Shown here one piece after another: positions 33,264-41,463 of a stretch of DNA of 64,000 nucleotides. The notes beneath the pieces are model-generated. The model saw only the letters and a list, made by a program, of their open reading frames with translations. It ran no database searches and had not been told where the DNA came from. A program made the translations under genes and the position numbers. Source of the DNA: Paracidovorax oryzae ATCC 19882 (lineage in GTDB: Bacteria; Pseudomonadota; Gammaproteobacteria; Burkholderiales; Burkholderiaceae_C); assembly GCF_000687165.1 (NCBI RefSeq), contig NZ_JMKU01000008.1, positions 1-64,000 of the forward strand, written 5' to 3'. Position 1 is the first letter of the stretch. Each line of letters opens with the position of its first letter.

Positions 33264-34187
33264 CTAGGAGGCGGACGTGGTGCCTGGCAGGGCGTCCGCG
33301 CGGCCGAACACGTTCAGCGGGATGCGCAGGTACGCGATGCCTTCCGGCCCCGGCTCCGGAAGGCGCCCGCCGCGGACGTTCACCTGGATCGACGGCAGCA
33401 GCAGGCGCGGCACGGCCAGGGTGGCGTCGCGCGCTTGGCGCAGCGCCACGAAGGCGCGCTCGCCGGCCTGCCGGCCCACGTGGATGTTGTTCCGCCGCTG
33501 GGCCTCCACCGTCGTCTCGCAGGCCGGTGCCCGGCCTTCTGGCGGATAGTCGTGGCACACGAACATGCGCGTGTCGCCCGGCAGGTCCAGCAGTCGCTGG
33601 ATGGAGCGGTAGAGCGCCGCCGCATCCCCGCCGGGAAAGTCCGTCCGGGCCGTTCCCACGTCGGGCAGGAACAGCGTGTCGCCCACGAACACGGCCCCGT
33701 CGATCCGGTAGGCCATGTCCGCCGGCGTATGGCCCGGCACGCCGATCGCCTGCGCCCCGGTGGCGCCGATGCGGAATGTCTCGCCGTCTTCGAACAGGTG
33801 GTCGAAACCGTCGTCCTGTGCGGGCTCCATGCCGAACAGCGGGCCGAAGGTGCGCTGCACCGTGCGGATGGCCGCCCCGATGGCCACCTTGCCGCCCGCG
33901 GCCGCCTGGATGCGGCGGGCGGCGGAGAGGTGGTCCGCATGGGCATGCGTCTCCAGGATCCATTCCACGCCCAGCCGCTCGGCCTGCAGGTAGTCCAGCA
34001 GCAGCCGCGCGGAGGCGTCGTGCGTGCGGCCGGCATCGGGGTCGTAGTCCAGCACCGGGTCGATCACCGCCGCCTGGCGGGTGGCATGGTCCCAGACCAC
34101 GTAGGACACGGTTCCGGTCCTGCTGTCGTGGAACGGTTGCACCGTGGCGGTCGCTCCGGTGGAAGAGGGCAGGGGCAAGGATGTCAT
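33264..34187 (-). CDS. blh: MBL-fold persulfide dioxygenase-like protein (Blh type)
   Basis: 307 residues. The metallo-beta-lactamase motif THAHADHLSAARRI is clear, with further metal ligands in VPGHTPADMAY and VGDTLFLPD and CHDYPP. The Blh group oxidises glutathione persulfide with oxygen or acts with the BigR system in sulfide detoxification. It is divergent from a BigR-like repressor gene and a strong promoter (34219-34246) overlaps that repressor's start, so it is almost surely repressed by it. Its N-terminal residues PFHDSRTGTVSYVVWDHATRQAAVIDPVLDYD are the family opening. Confidence 0.88.
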   Translation of the reverse strand: MTSLPLPSSTGATATVQPFHDSRTGTVSYVVWDHATRQAAVIDPVLDYDPDAGRTHDASARLLLDYLQAERLGVEWILETHAHADHLSAARRIQAAAGGKVAIGAAIRTVQRTFGPLFGMEPAQDDGFDHLFEDGETFRIGATGAQAIGVPGHTPADMAYRIDGAVFVGDTLFLPDVGTARTDFPGGDAAALYRSIQRLLDLPGDTRMFVCHDYPPEGRAPACETTVEAQRRNNIHVGRQAGERAFVALRQARDATLAVPRLLLPSIQVNVRGGRLPEPGPEGIAYLRIPLNVFGRADALPGTTSAS

Positions 34188-34218
34188 GGCGGCTCCGTTC
34201 GTCGGTATGCTTTTAAAT

Positions 34219-34246
34219 ATTATGTTTTTTGGTATATTGATGTCAA
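34219..34246 (-). promoter_or_regulatory. Promoter of the blh gene overlapping bigR start
   Basis: On the minus strand TTGACA (34246-34241) and CATAAT (34224-34219) are separated by 16 bases: a near-consensus sigma-70 promoter with start near 34212. The AT-rich block also carries TATTAT (34218-34223) for the plus strand. Binding of the ArsR protein here would block both directions. Confidence 0.75.
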
Positions 34247-34599
34247 TGCCATCCACGAGCCCGTCCATGCCGCCCCCATCTTCGGCCGCGCCGCCACCGC
34301 TCGATCCCCGGGCGCTGCGGCAGGCTGCCGTCCAGGCCGTCGCCCGGCTCAAGCTGCTCGCCAACGAGGACCGGCTCCTGCTGCTGTGCCAGCTCTCCCA
34401 GGGAGAGATGTGCGTGAGCGAACTGGAGGCCAGCCTGGACATCCGCCAGCCCACGCTGTCGCAGCAACTCGGCGTGCTGCGCCGGCAGGGCGTGGTGGCC
34501 ACGCGGCGCGAGGGCAAGAACATCCATTACCGGGTGGCCGATCCCGCGCTGCTCGAGGTGCTCGCGGTGCTCTACCGCCTCTACTGCCCCCAGGAGTGA
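34240..34599 (+). CDS. bigR: ArsR-family sulfide-responsive repressor, BigR/SqrR type
   Basis: 119 residues. The winged helix holds RLLLLCQLSQGEMCVSELE...QPTLSQQLGVL, very close to BigR of Xylella. The two redox cysteines of that family are conserved: Cys50 (LLLLC) and Cys116 (LYRLYCPQE); Cys58 is an extra one. In BigR/SqrR a persulfide or tetrasulfide bridge between them releases DNA. Start: ATG 34240 or 34246; both lie inside the promoter of the divergent blh gene. Two YeeE/YedE genes follow directly, so the repressor heads the detoxification operon. Confidence 0.85.
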   Translation: MSMPSTSPSMPPPSSAAPPPLDPRALRQAAVQAVARLKLLANEDRLLLLCQLSQGEMCVSELEASLDIRQPTLSQQLGVLRRQGVVATRREGKNIHYRVADPALLEVLAVLYRLYCPQE

Positions 34600-34604
34600 A
34601 TCCC

Positions 34605-35048
34605 ATGGCTGCCATCGACTGGCCTTCCTTCACGCCCGGCGCGGCCCTCGCCGGCGGCGCGCTCATCGGCCTGGCGGCCGGCGCCTTCATGCTGGTGTCC
34701 GGCCGCATCGCCGGCATCAGCGGCGTGCTGGGCGGGCTGCTGCGCCCGGCGCGCGGCGACGTGGCCTGGCGCGCGGCCTTCGTGGCGGGCCTGGTGGCCT
34801 CGCCCTGGCTGCATGCACTCTTCGCCCCGCTGCCGGTGCCGCGCATCGACGCGGGCACCGGCACCCTCGTGGTGGCAGGGCTGCTCGTGGGATTGGGCAC
34901 GCGCTACGGCGCAGGATGCACCAGCGGGCACGGGGTCTGCGGGATTTCGCGGCTTTCGGGCCGTTCGCTCGTGGCCACCCTGGTGTTCATGGCCGCGGGC
35001 ATGGCCACGGTGTATGTGCTGCGGCACGGGGTGGCGTGGCATGCCTGA
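34605..35048 (+). CDS. YeeE/YedE family sulfur transporter subunit (PmpA-like)
   Basis: 147 residues, four or five membrane helices. The conserved cysteine motif GAGCTSGHGVCGISRLSGRSLVAT marks the YeeE/YedE fold, which in E. coli YeeE moves thiosulfate through a chain of Cys residues. The half-length protein pairs with the next gene. Its start lies 5 bases after the repressor's stop, with AGGAG inside the end of that gene. Confidence 0.88.
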   Translation: MAAIDWPSFTPGAALAGGALIGLAAGAFMLVSGRIAGISGVLGGLLRPARGDVAWRAAFVAGLVASPWLHALFAPLPVPRIDAGTGTLVVAGLLVGLGTRYGAGCTSGHGVCGISRLSGRSLVATLVFMAAGMATVYVLRHGVAWHA

Positions 35049-35102
35049 CGCGCGCCTGCACAGCGGAACGCGGTGTCGCAACCGCACGGCAAGGAGTCGA
35101 TG

Positions 35103-35531
35103 ATGGCGAATATCCTGGCGGCCCTGGCCGTGGGCCTGGTTTTCGGCCTGGGGCTGATTGTCTCGGGCATGTCCGATCCGGCGCGCGTGCTGGGTTTCCT
35201 GGACGTGGCGGGCCTGTGGAACCCCTCGCTGGCCTTGGTGATGGCAGGTGCCGTCGCCGTCGCCCTGGCGGCGTTCGCCATCGCGCGGCTGCGGGGCCGC
35301 ACGCTGCTGGGCGGGGCGCCCCTGCAGTGGCCCATGGCGCGGGGGCTGGATGCGCGGCTGATCGGCGGGGCGCTGCTGTTCGGTGCGGGCTGGGGCCTCG
35401 CGGGCTTCTGCCCGGGCCCGGCCCTGGTGGGCCTGGGCATGGGGCTGCGCGGCGCAGCCATCTTCGTGGCGGCCATGCTGGCCGGCATGGCGTTGTTCGA
35501 ACTGCTGGAGCGACTGCGCCAACGTCGCTGA
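35103..35531 (+). CDS. YeeE/YedE family sulfur transporter subunit (PmpB-like)
   Basis: 142 residues with four helices. GLIVSGMSDPARVLGFLDVAGLWNPSL and GWGLAGFCPGPALVGLG are the second-half motifs of YeeE/YedE, with the conserved Cys in GFCPGP. Together with the previous gene it makes the two-part PmpAB carrier, thought to handle thiosulfate or sulfide-derived sulfur. AAGGAG (35091-35096) precedes ATG 35103; ATG 35100 directly before it is possible. Confidence 0.88.
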   Translation: MANILAALAVGLVFGLGLIVSGMSDPARVLGFLDVAGLWNPSLALVMAGAVAVALAAFAIARLRGRTLLGGAPLQWPMARGLDARLIGGALLFGAGWGLAGFCPGPALVGLGMGLRGAAIFVAAMLAGMALFELLERLRQRR

Positions 35532-35844
35532 CATGTACTTACCGTCCTCCAGCGTCGCTTGAATCCGTGCGGTGGTGGGCTGGGACAGGACCGCGACTGC
35601 GTTGATTCACCTCGGCGTGCGGTCCCCGCGGCTTGATGCACCCGCTGGTGGGCGTATTCTTGGCAGTGTTCTCGGTGGCAGAGTGGATGCGGTGAGAGAC
35701 GCTGTCTGCAGTGGCATAGGTGGGCAGGTTTCGTATTCTCAATTATTCGAAAGTTAATGAAAAATAATGCTCAATGAATTAGTTTTCAAAGGTTGATCCA
35801 TAGAATCAAGGGCCTTTCCATTCAGCCGTTGCAGGCTTATAGAA
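35532..35844. other. Intergenic region, increasingly AT-rich, without convincing gene
   Basis: 313 bases between pmpB-like and the endopeptidase gene. The first 180 bases are GC-rich and contain no frame with protein-like composition. From about 35725 the sequence turns abruptly AT-rich (AATTATTCGAAAGTTAATG; AAATAATGCTCAATG), offering several possible -10 elements for the next gene. The sharp change in composition suggests a junction of acquired DNA. Confidence 0.6.
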
Positions 35845-36303
35845 ATGGCACTACCTCAGGACGAGAGAAATTATTGGATGCTTCCGCAAAACCCGGAAGA
35901 AGGCGGTTATTACAACTATGGGACGCCCTTGCACGGAGCCGGCCAGTATTGCCACCCCCAGCTTCTGAATTTCCTCTTGGCTGCGGGGCGCAAGTGGGCG
36001 TTGATGGACCATCGGCGCTTCGGCGTCGGAAACATCAGCCTGGCTGGCGGTGCAACGTTCAGCCCGCACCACAGCCACCGCAACGGTCTGCAGGTCGACA
36101 TCCGCCCGCTCAGGAAAGATGGCCGGCAGCTCCCGGTGAAGCACGGCAGCCCTGACTATGACCGCCAGGCCACTGCCAAGCTCGTGGCATGCTTCCAGTC
36201 CACTGGAATGGTCAGGACAGTATTCTTCAACGATGGCCGCATCCCCCGGGTCCATCCCCTCGCGGGGCATGACGACCATCTGCATATCGAGGTACATGGA
36301 TGA
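35845..36303 (+). CDS. MepA-like peptidoglycan endopeptidase without signal peptide (candidate antibacterial effector)
   Basis: 152 residues of the penicillin-insensitive murein endopeptidase / LAS metallopeptidase type. The zinc-site motifs are HSHRNGLQVDIRP (His78, Asp85) and GHDDHLHIEV (His145, His147), and GVGNISLAGGA precedes them as in MepA. Such enzymes cut D,D- or L,D-peptide cross-links of the cell wall. MepA itself is exported, but this protein has no signal peptide and is only the catalytic core, as in cell-wall-cutting type VI effectors. Its stop overlaps the ATG of an exported small protein that could be its immunity protein. A conserved Tyr-rich start (GGYYNYGTPLHGAGQY) is part of the same family. 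Confidence 0.78.
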   Translation: MALPQDERNYWMLPQNPEEGGYYNYGTPLHGAGQYCHPQLLNFLLAAGRKWALMDHRRFGVGNISLAGGATFSPHHSHRNGLQVDIRPLRKDGRQLPVKHGSPDYDRQATAKLVACFQSTGMVRTVFFNDGRIPRVHPLAGHDDHLHIEVHG

Positions 36304-36680
36304 TCCGATCCTTCGCGAGGCTATCGCCCCTGCTTTTCACCGCGCTTTTCTGCCAGGGAGTCCTCGCCGCGGACGAAGAATGGCGGTTCCAATACAAGCC
36401 GCTTTCAGGCGCCTATGAGGTCTATTCCGGAGAGTTGAGCGATCCCCGGCCCGCTGGCAAATCCGGTTCCAGCCTTGCCATCCGGATCGACAAGGACGCT
36501 GCCCGCCAGATCTTCGAACAGATGGAGCGAGACATCCCCAACCTGTGCCCTTCCGAACCCGGCGAGAGGATGCGGCAGAAGAACGACCTGGCCTGCTACC
36601 GGAGCCGGTCCGGAAAACATACCTGCTACGTGGGCTTCGACCTGAAAAGCGGCAGGAGCCAGGCTGGCCATATTTGCTGA
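36300..36680 (+). CDS. Exported cysteine-containing protein, candidate immunity protein
   Basis: 126 residues. A Sec signal peptide (FARLSPLLFTALFCQGVLA) ends near residue 23, after which a small periplasmic domain follows with four Cys (NLC, LACY, HTCY, GHIC) able to make two disulfides. I recognise no family. The ATG overlaps the stop of the endopeptidase gene (ATGA), the arrangement of effector-immunity pairs in which the periplasmic partner blocks the enzyme. The function is inferred from this layout only. Confidence 0.7.
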   Translation: MIRSFARLSPLLFTALFCQGVLAADEEWRFQYKPLSGAYEVYSGELSDPRPAGKSGSSLAIRIDKDAARQIFEQMERDIPNLCPSEPGERMRQKNDLACYRSRSGKHTCYVGFDLKSGRSQAGHIC

Positions 36681-36765
36681 CGGTTCACACGCAGGCTCAG
36701 GGGTATCCCGCCGGGTGGGCGCACCGCCGTGGCCTCGTGCGAGGCGTGCCCGCCGCCAGGTTGGC

Positions 36766-38082
36766 TCACGGTGGGGGCGCAACGCTGATGCGGTTGCCGC
36801 CGCTTTTCTTCGACCGGTACATCGCCCCGTCGGCGTGAAACAGCAGGCTGTGCTCCTCATCGCCGTGGTCGGGATAAATGGAAACGCCGATGCTGGGCAG
36901 GATGCTCAGGCGATGGCCCTCCAGGTCGAATGGCTCGCCGAATGCGGCCAGGATCTTCTCGGCCGCGCTCGTGGCATGTTCGGCGAAATGGAAGCCTTCG
37001 ATCAGCACGACGAATTCGTCTCCACCCAGCCGGGCCACCGTGTCGGATGCGCGCACGCATGCCAGCAGGCGCTGAGCCACCCGCTGCAGCAGCAGGTCGC
37101 CCATGGCATGGCCCAGCGTGTCGTTCACCTCCTTGAAACGGTCCAGGTCGATGAACAGCAACGACAGCCGCTGGTTGTCGCGACGGGCCCGCGCCAGCGC
37201 GGTCCTGAGGCGGTCCAGGAACAACTGGCGGTTGGGCAGCTGGGTGAGCTGGTCGTACTGGGCCATCTGCCGCAGGCGCTCAAGCGTCTGCTTGCGTTCC
37301 ACGGCCGCCGCCACCTGGGTGGAGACGAACTGCAGCAGGTCCTTGTCCTTGTCGGTGTAGTGCGACCCCTGCAGCACCAGCACGCCCAGGACGCCGTTGG
37401 ACGTCTGCAGCGGCACGCCCAGCCACGCTTGGGGCTGGTGCGGTGCGTGCGCTTCGGCGTCGGGGGCGAGCAGCAGCGTGCGGCCGGTGCGGATCACCTC
37501 GGCGTGCAGCGGCGCTTCGGCCAGCGGCAGGGGGGGCGGGGCGTGACGGTGCTCATTGGCGTGGTACGGAAAGCTCAGTGTTTGCGCCGAAGCGTCGTAT
37601 AGCGCCACGGAAAGGTTGGCGGCCGGCAGCAGCCTGCCGATGATCCGGTGGATGCAGCTGAACAGCGACTCCAGCGTCTGCTCGGCGTGGGTCGCCTCCG
37701 AAATGCCGTAGATGGCCGCCTGCAGTGCCTCGGTGGACTTGCGCTCGGTGATGTCGTGCGCCACGGCCAGGCGCACGTTGTGCTCTTCCAGCAGGCGCGC
37801 CGTCCAGCGGATGTGGGCGATGCGCCCGTCCTTGCGGATGTACCGGTTCTCGAAGTGGAGCTGGAGCTGGCCGCCGGTGATGCGCTGCACCTGGTCCTGG
37901 GTGGCGGGCAGGTCTTCGGGGTGCACCATGTCGAGCATGCGCTTGCCCGCCACTTCCTTCGGCGCGTAGCCGAAGATGCGCTCGAAGGCCGGGCTGACGA
38001 AGATGATGGTGCTGTCCGCCTCGACGATACACACCGCATCGAGCAGCAGGTCCACGATGTTCAGGGACGAAATGCGTTGCAT
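36766..38082 (-). CDS. PAS-GAF-GGDEF diguanylate cyclase
   Basis: 438 residues, soluble. PAS with PAC (about 10-125; IFVSPAFERIFGYAPKEVAGKRMLDMVHPEDL), GAF (about 135-275; GVPLQTSNGVLGVLVLQG), then GGDEF: DQLTQLPNRQLFLDRL, IDLDRFKEVNDTLGHAMGD and active-site RLGGDEFVVLIEG. All catalytic residues are present. The gene is transcribed against the exported immunity-like gene with 85 bases between; no partner gene explains its signal. Confidence 0.9.
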   Translation of the reverse strand: MQRISSLNIVDLLLDAVCIVEADSTIIFVSPAFERIFGYAPKEVAGKRMLDMVHPEDLPATQDQVQRITGGQLQLHFENRYIRKDGRIAHIRWTARLLEEHNVRLAVAHDITERKSTEALQAAIYGISEATHAEQTLESLFSCIHRIIGRLLPAANLSVALYDASAQTLSFPYHANEHRHAPPPLPLAEAPLHAEVIRTGRTLLLAPDAEAHAPHQPQAWLGVPLQTSNGVLGVLVLQGSHYTDKDKDLLQFVSTQVAAAVERKQTLERLRQMAQYDQLTQLPNRQLFLDRLRTALARARRDNQRLSLLFIDLDRFKEVNDTLGHAMGDLLLQRVAQRLLACVRASDTVARLGGDEFVVLIEGFHFAEHATSAAEKILAAFGEPFDLEGHRLSILPSIGVSIYPDHGDEEHSLLFHADGAMYRSKKSGGNRISVAPPP

Positions 38083-38129
38083 GGGGCAAAAAGGGTGCTC
38101 CTGGCCTGGAGACCCATTGTGCCGCGATG

Positions 38130-39083
38130 TCATGCTTTCGCTGCCGGTGCAGGGCAGGCCCCGGCAGCGCTCCTCCGCGTGACCCACCAGGCCGCCCCGA
38201 CGACCAGCAGTCCGCCGAGCCAGCCCTGCGCCGTCATGCGCTCGCCCATCCACAGCATGGCGATGAGGGCGCCCCACAGCGGCTCGCTGCCCATGAGCAG
38301 GGCCACGCGCGAGGGGCTGGTGCGTGATGCCGCGTGGTTCTGCACGAAAAACGCGAACAGCGTGCACAGCAGCACCAGGAAGGCCATGGCCCCCCAGAAC
38401 GGCACGGTGCGCGGCAGCGGCGGCCAGCCGGGGCCCTGCACCGCGAGCATCAGGGCTGCCGAGCCCAGGGCCATCACGCCCATCTGCACCGCGGTCACGG
38501 TGAGCGCGGGCAGCCCGTGCCGCTGGCCGTGGCGGCGCGTGAGGCAGACCATCGCGCCGCGCAGGAAGGCCGCGAGCACCATCAGGCCGTCTCCCCAGGC
38601 GAGGCCGGATACCCCGCCGTGCTGGAAGGCCAGCAGCCCGGCGCCCAGCAGCGACAGCGCGGCGGCCGACAGCACGGCGCGGCCGGGCCTTTCCCTGAGC
38701 AGCCACCATTCGCACAGCGGCGTGAAGGCCACGCAGAGGCTGATCAGGAAGGCTGCGTTCGATGCCGTGGTCAGCGAGACGCCGAAGGTTTCGCACACGA
38801 AGATCGCCAGCAGGTTCAGGCCCAGCACCGATGCACCACCGAGCGCCGCGCGCCAGTCCGGCACGGCGAGCCCGCGCAGTGCCGGCAGCAGGAGCAGGAA
38901 GGTCAGGCCGAAGCGCAGCACCAGGAACTGCAGCACGGGCACCTGGGCGGTGGCGGTCTTCGCGGCGCTGTAGCTGCCGCCCCAGATCACGGCCACCAGG
39001 AGCAGCAGCGCCTCGGTGGCGCCGAACCGCGGCATGCGCCGCATGCCGATGTTTCCGTCAACGCGGATGCCGCGTGCCTGCAT
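38130..39083 (-). CDS. EamA/DMT family transporter
   Basis: 317 residues with ten helices in two EamA repeats; VIWGGSYSAAKTATAQVP and the second-half segment MGSEPLWGALIAMLWMGERMTAQGWLGGLLVVGA are typical. It probably exports a small metabolite. The start at 39083 is supported by AGGAG 7 bases upstream. Divergent from a LysR gene that begins 91 bases away, which may control it. Confidence 0.85.
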   Translation of the reverse strand: MQARGIRVDGNIGMRRMPRFGATEALLLLVAVIWGGSYSAAKTATAQVPVLQFLVLRFGLTFLLLLPALRGLAVPDWRAALGGASVLGLNLLAIFVCETFGVSLTTASNAAFLISLCVAFTPLCEWWLLRERPGRAVLSAAALSLLGAGLLAFQHGGVSGLAWGDGLMVLAAFLRGAMVCLTRRHGQRHGLPALTVTAVQMGVMALGSAALMLAVQGPGWPPLPRTVPFWGAMAFLVLLCTLFAFFVQNHAASRTSPSRVALLMGSEPLWGALIAMLWMGERMTAQGWLGGLLVVGAAWWVTRRSAAGACPAPAAKA

Positions 39084-39173
39084 GCCTGTGCTCCTGGGGT
39101 ACTGTGTGCCGGGATTGTTCGCCGCGCTGCCGGGCATTGACTAGACTGCGCGGCAGAACAGGAGCTGTGCCCG

Positions 39174-40139
39174 GTGAGAACAGATGACGCCCTCGAGGTG
39201 ATGGTGGAACTCGTGGCCTTCGTCCGCGTGGCGGAAGCCGGCAGCTTCTCCGCGGCCGCGCGCCGGCATGGGCTGACGCCGTCCGCCGTGAGCCGGCAGG
39301 TGGCGCGCCTGGAAAAGACCCTGGGCGTCTCCCTGCTGCAGCGCACGACCCGGCAGCTGCGGCTGACGGAGGCCGGGCTGGAGGTGCTGGAACGCGGGCG
39401 CGCCATGGTGGCCGCCGCCCGGGCCACCCTGCAGGCCGCCGAAGGCCATGTCGGCACGCCCCGGGGGCTGGTGCGTCTCAGCGCGCCCAAGGCCTTCGCG
39501 CGCCATGTGCTGCACGGGCCCCTGCTGTCCTTCCTGCGCCTGCATCCGGAGGTGGACCTGCACCTGCTGGTGCTCGACCGGCCCGTAGATGCCCTGCGCG
39601 AGGACATCGACCTCGTCGTCCGCATGACCGACGACCCGCCGCAGGGCATGGTGGCCCGAGCGCTGATGCCGGTGCGGCAATGGGTGCTCGCCAGCCCGGA
39701 CTATCTCGCCGCGCGGGGGGCTGTCCGCCGGCCCGAGGACCTGGCAGGCCACAGCTGCCTGCCGCTCGGCGAGCAGCCGGGAGACAGCCGCTGGCGCTTC
39801 GCCCGTGACGGCGACGGACATCACGGAGATGGCGTGGTGGAGGTGCAGGTCGCCGGCCGCTACACGGTCAACCACAGCGAGATGCGCCTCGCGGCGATCG
39901 AGTCGGGGCTGGGCGTGGGTTGCGTGCCGGATTTCGTGGCGCGCGACGCGCTGCAGGCCGGGCGGGTGGTGCGCGTACTGCCCGGCTGGACCGTGGGCAG
40001 CGATTACCAGGGCACCGCCTACCTGGTGTTTCCCGCGTCCTGCCATACCGCGCCTAAGTTGCGGGCGCTGATCGACCACCTGGTTGCCGAACTGGCACCT
40101 GCCGGCAGGAATCCGCCCTGTCGCCCTGCCTCTCCATGA
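39174..40139 (+). CDS. LysR-family regulator (CrgA/DsdC-like group)
   Basis: 321 residues. Helix-turn-helix FVRVAEAGSFSAAARRHGLTPSAVSRQVARLEKTLGVSLLQRTTRQLRLTE lies at about 16-65, typical of the group that controls neighbouring redox or export genes. The effector domain follows with AIESGLGVGCVPDF. The GTG at 39174 is used because AGGAG precedes it; an ATG at 39201 lies too close to the HTH. It is divergent to the EamA gene and may regulate it. Confidence 0.88.
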   Translation: MRTDDALEVMVELVAFVRVAEAGSFSAAARRHGLTPSAVSRQVARLEKTLGVSLLQRTTRQLRLTEAGLEVLERGRAMVAAARATLQAAEGHVGTPRGLVRLSAPKAFARHVLHGPLLSFLRLHPEVDLHLLVLDRPVDALREDIDLVVRMTDDPPQGMVARALMPVRQWVLASPDYLAARGAVRRPEDLAGHSCLPLGEQPGDSRWRFARDGDGHHGDGVVEVQVAGRYTVNHSEMRLAAIESGLGVGCVPDFVARDALQAGRVVRVLPGWTVGSDYQGTAYLVFPASCHTAPKLRALIDHLVAELAPAGRNPPCRPASP

Positions 40140-40236
40140 ATCAAGGATGGCTATCGGACAAGGTTCACCCGTAAACTACGCACGAGAGAGGGCTGGGCAG
40201 CGCCGCAACGGGCTGTGCAGGCAAACAAGGAGGTAT

Positions 40237-41463
40237 ATGGCAACGACCAACTACTCCGATCCGCTGGCACCGTTCTTCGAGCATTCCGTCAGCGCCACCG
40301 GGCTCGAGCGCGTCCTGCAGGTGGTCCGCAGGCATCTGTCGATGGACGTTGCGTTCATCTCCCGCTTCCAGGAAAGCGACCGCGTGCTCGACTACGTGGA
40401 TGGCGATGAACCCTGCGTACTGCGACCCGGGCAGGTGATCCCGCTCGGCAGCGGGTACTGCCTGAAGGTGATCCGGGGCGAATTGCCGGAATACATCCCC
40501 GACACGTCCCGCGTGCCCGCGGCCATGGAGATTCCGGAGACGAAGTCCATTCCCATCGGCTCGCACCTCAGCACGCCCATCGTGCTGGAGGACAAGCGCC
40601 TGTTCGGTACGCTGTGCTGCTTCAGCTACGCGCCCGTCGCGTCGCTGGCCGAGCGCGACATGGACGTGCTGCGCGCCTTCGCCGAGTTTCTGGGCTTCTA
40701 TTTCGACGCGGCAGCCCGGCGCGAGAAGGAGCAGGAGGCCGTCGCGCGCGTCATCCGCACGGCGATGCACGACGGCCACCTGCGCATCGTGTTCCAGCCC
40801 GTCTATGACCTGGCGCGGCGCAGCCTCCACAGTTTCGAATGCCTGTCCCGGTTCGACGTGGAGCCCCTGCGACCGCCGGACCAGTGGTTCAGCGCGGCCC
40901 ACAGCGTGGGGCTGGGCATGGAACTGGAACTGCATGCCATCCGCCGGGCCCTGGCGTCGCTGGGATGCTTTCCCGCCGATGTCCCGTTCAACGTGAACTG
41001 CTCTCCGGACTTCATCCTCTCGGGCAGGCTGCAGTCGCTGCTGGAAGACGGCACCGACCTGTCGCGCGTGGTGCTGGAGGTGACCGAGCATGCCTCCGTG
41101 AACGACTACGCGGCCCTGGCCGAGGCCCTGCAGCCGCTGCGCGCCCAGGGGGCCCGCCTGGCCGTGGACGATGCGGGTGCCGGCTACTGCAGCATGCGCC
41201 ACATCCTCCAGCTGCAGCCGGAGATCATCAAGCTCGACATGAGCATCACGCATTCCATCGACCGCGACATCCACCGGCGGGCGCTGGCCAAGGGGCTGAT
41301 CAGCTTCGCGCACGAGATCGGCAGCCAGATCGTCGCCGAAGGGGTGGAAGAGGCCGCCGAACTGGAGGCCCTGGGCCGCCTGGGCGTGGACTTCGTACAG
41401 GGCTACTACCTGGCCCGGCCCCTGGGGCTGCAGGATGCCGTCCTGGCTGCCCGGGGGGCCTAG
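40237..41463 (+). CDS. GAF-EAL c-di-GMP phosphodiesterase
   Basis: 408 residues. A GAF domain fills about 15-160 and an EAL domain about 175-400. The signature EAL is written ECL (FECLSRFD), and the usual DDFGTG loop is DDAGAGY, but the metal and catalytic residues are kept: Asn in NVNCSPDF, Glu in VTEHA, Asp-Asp in VDDAGAG, Lys in IKLDM, Glu in AEGVEE, Gln in QGYY. It should therefore hydrolyse c-di-GMP. There is no GGDEF domain. AAGGAGG stands 5 bases before the ATG. Its stop (TAG) shares the palindrome CTAG with the stop of the convergent MarR-GNAT gene. Confidence 0.9.
   Translation: MATTNYSDPLAPFFEHSVSATGLERVLQVVRRHLSMDVAFISRFQESDRVLDYVDGDEPCVLRPGQVIPLGSGYCLKVIRGELPEYIPDTSRVPAAMEIPETKSIPIGSHLSTPIVLEDKRLFGTLCCFSYAPVASLAERDMDVLRAFAEFLGFYFDAAARREKEQEAVARVIRTAMHDGHLRIVFQPVYDLARRSLHSFECLSRFDVEPLRPPDQWFSAAHSVGLGMELELHAIRRALASLGCFPADVPFNVNCSPDFILSGRLQSLLEDGTDLSRVVLEVTEHASVNDYAALAEALQPLRAQGARLAVDDAGAGYCSMRHILQLQPEIIKLDMSITHSIDRDIHRRALAKGLISFAHEIGSQIVAEGVEEAAELEALGRLGVDFVQGYYLARPLGLQDAVLAARGA

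Noticed and set aside
35539-35742. Short minus-strand frame of 67 residues before the endopeptidase gene
   Set aside because: No ribosome binding site, no motif, and it crosses a composition change; judged noncoding.
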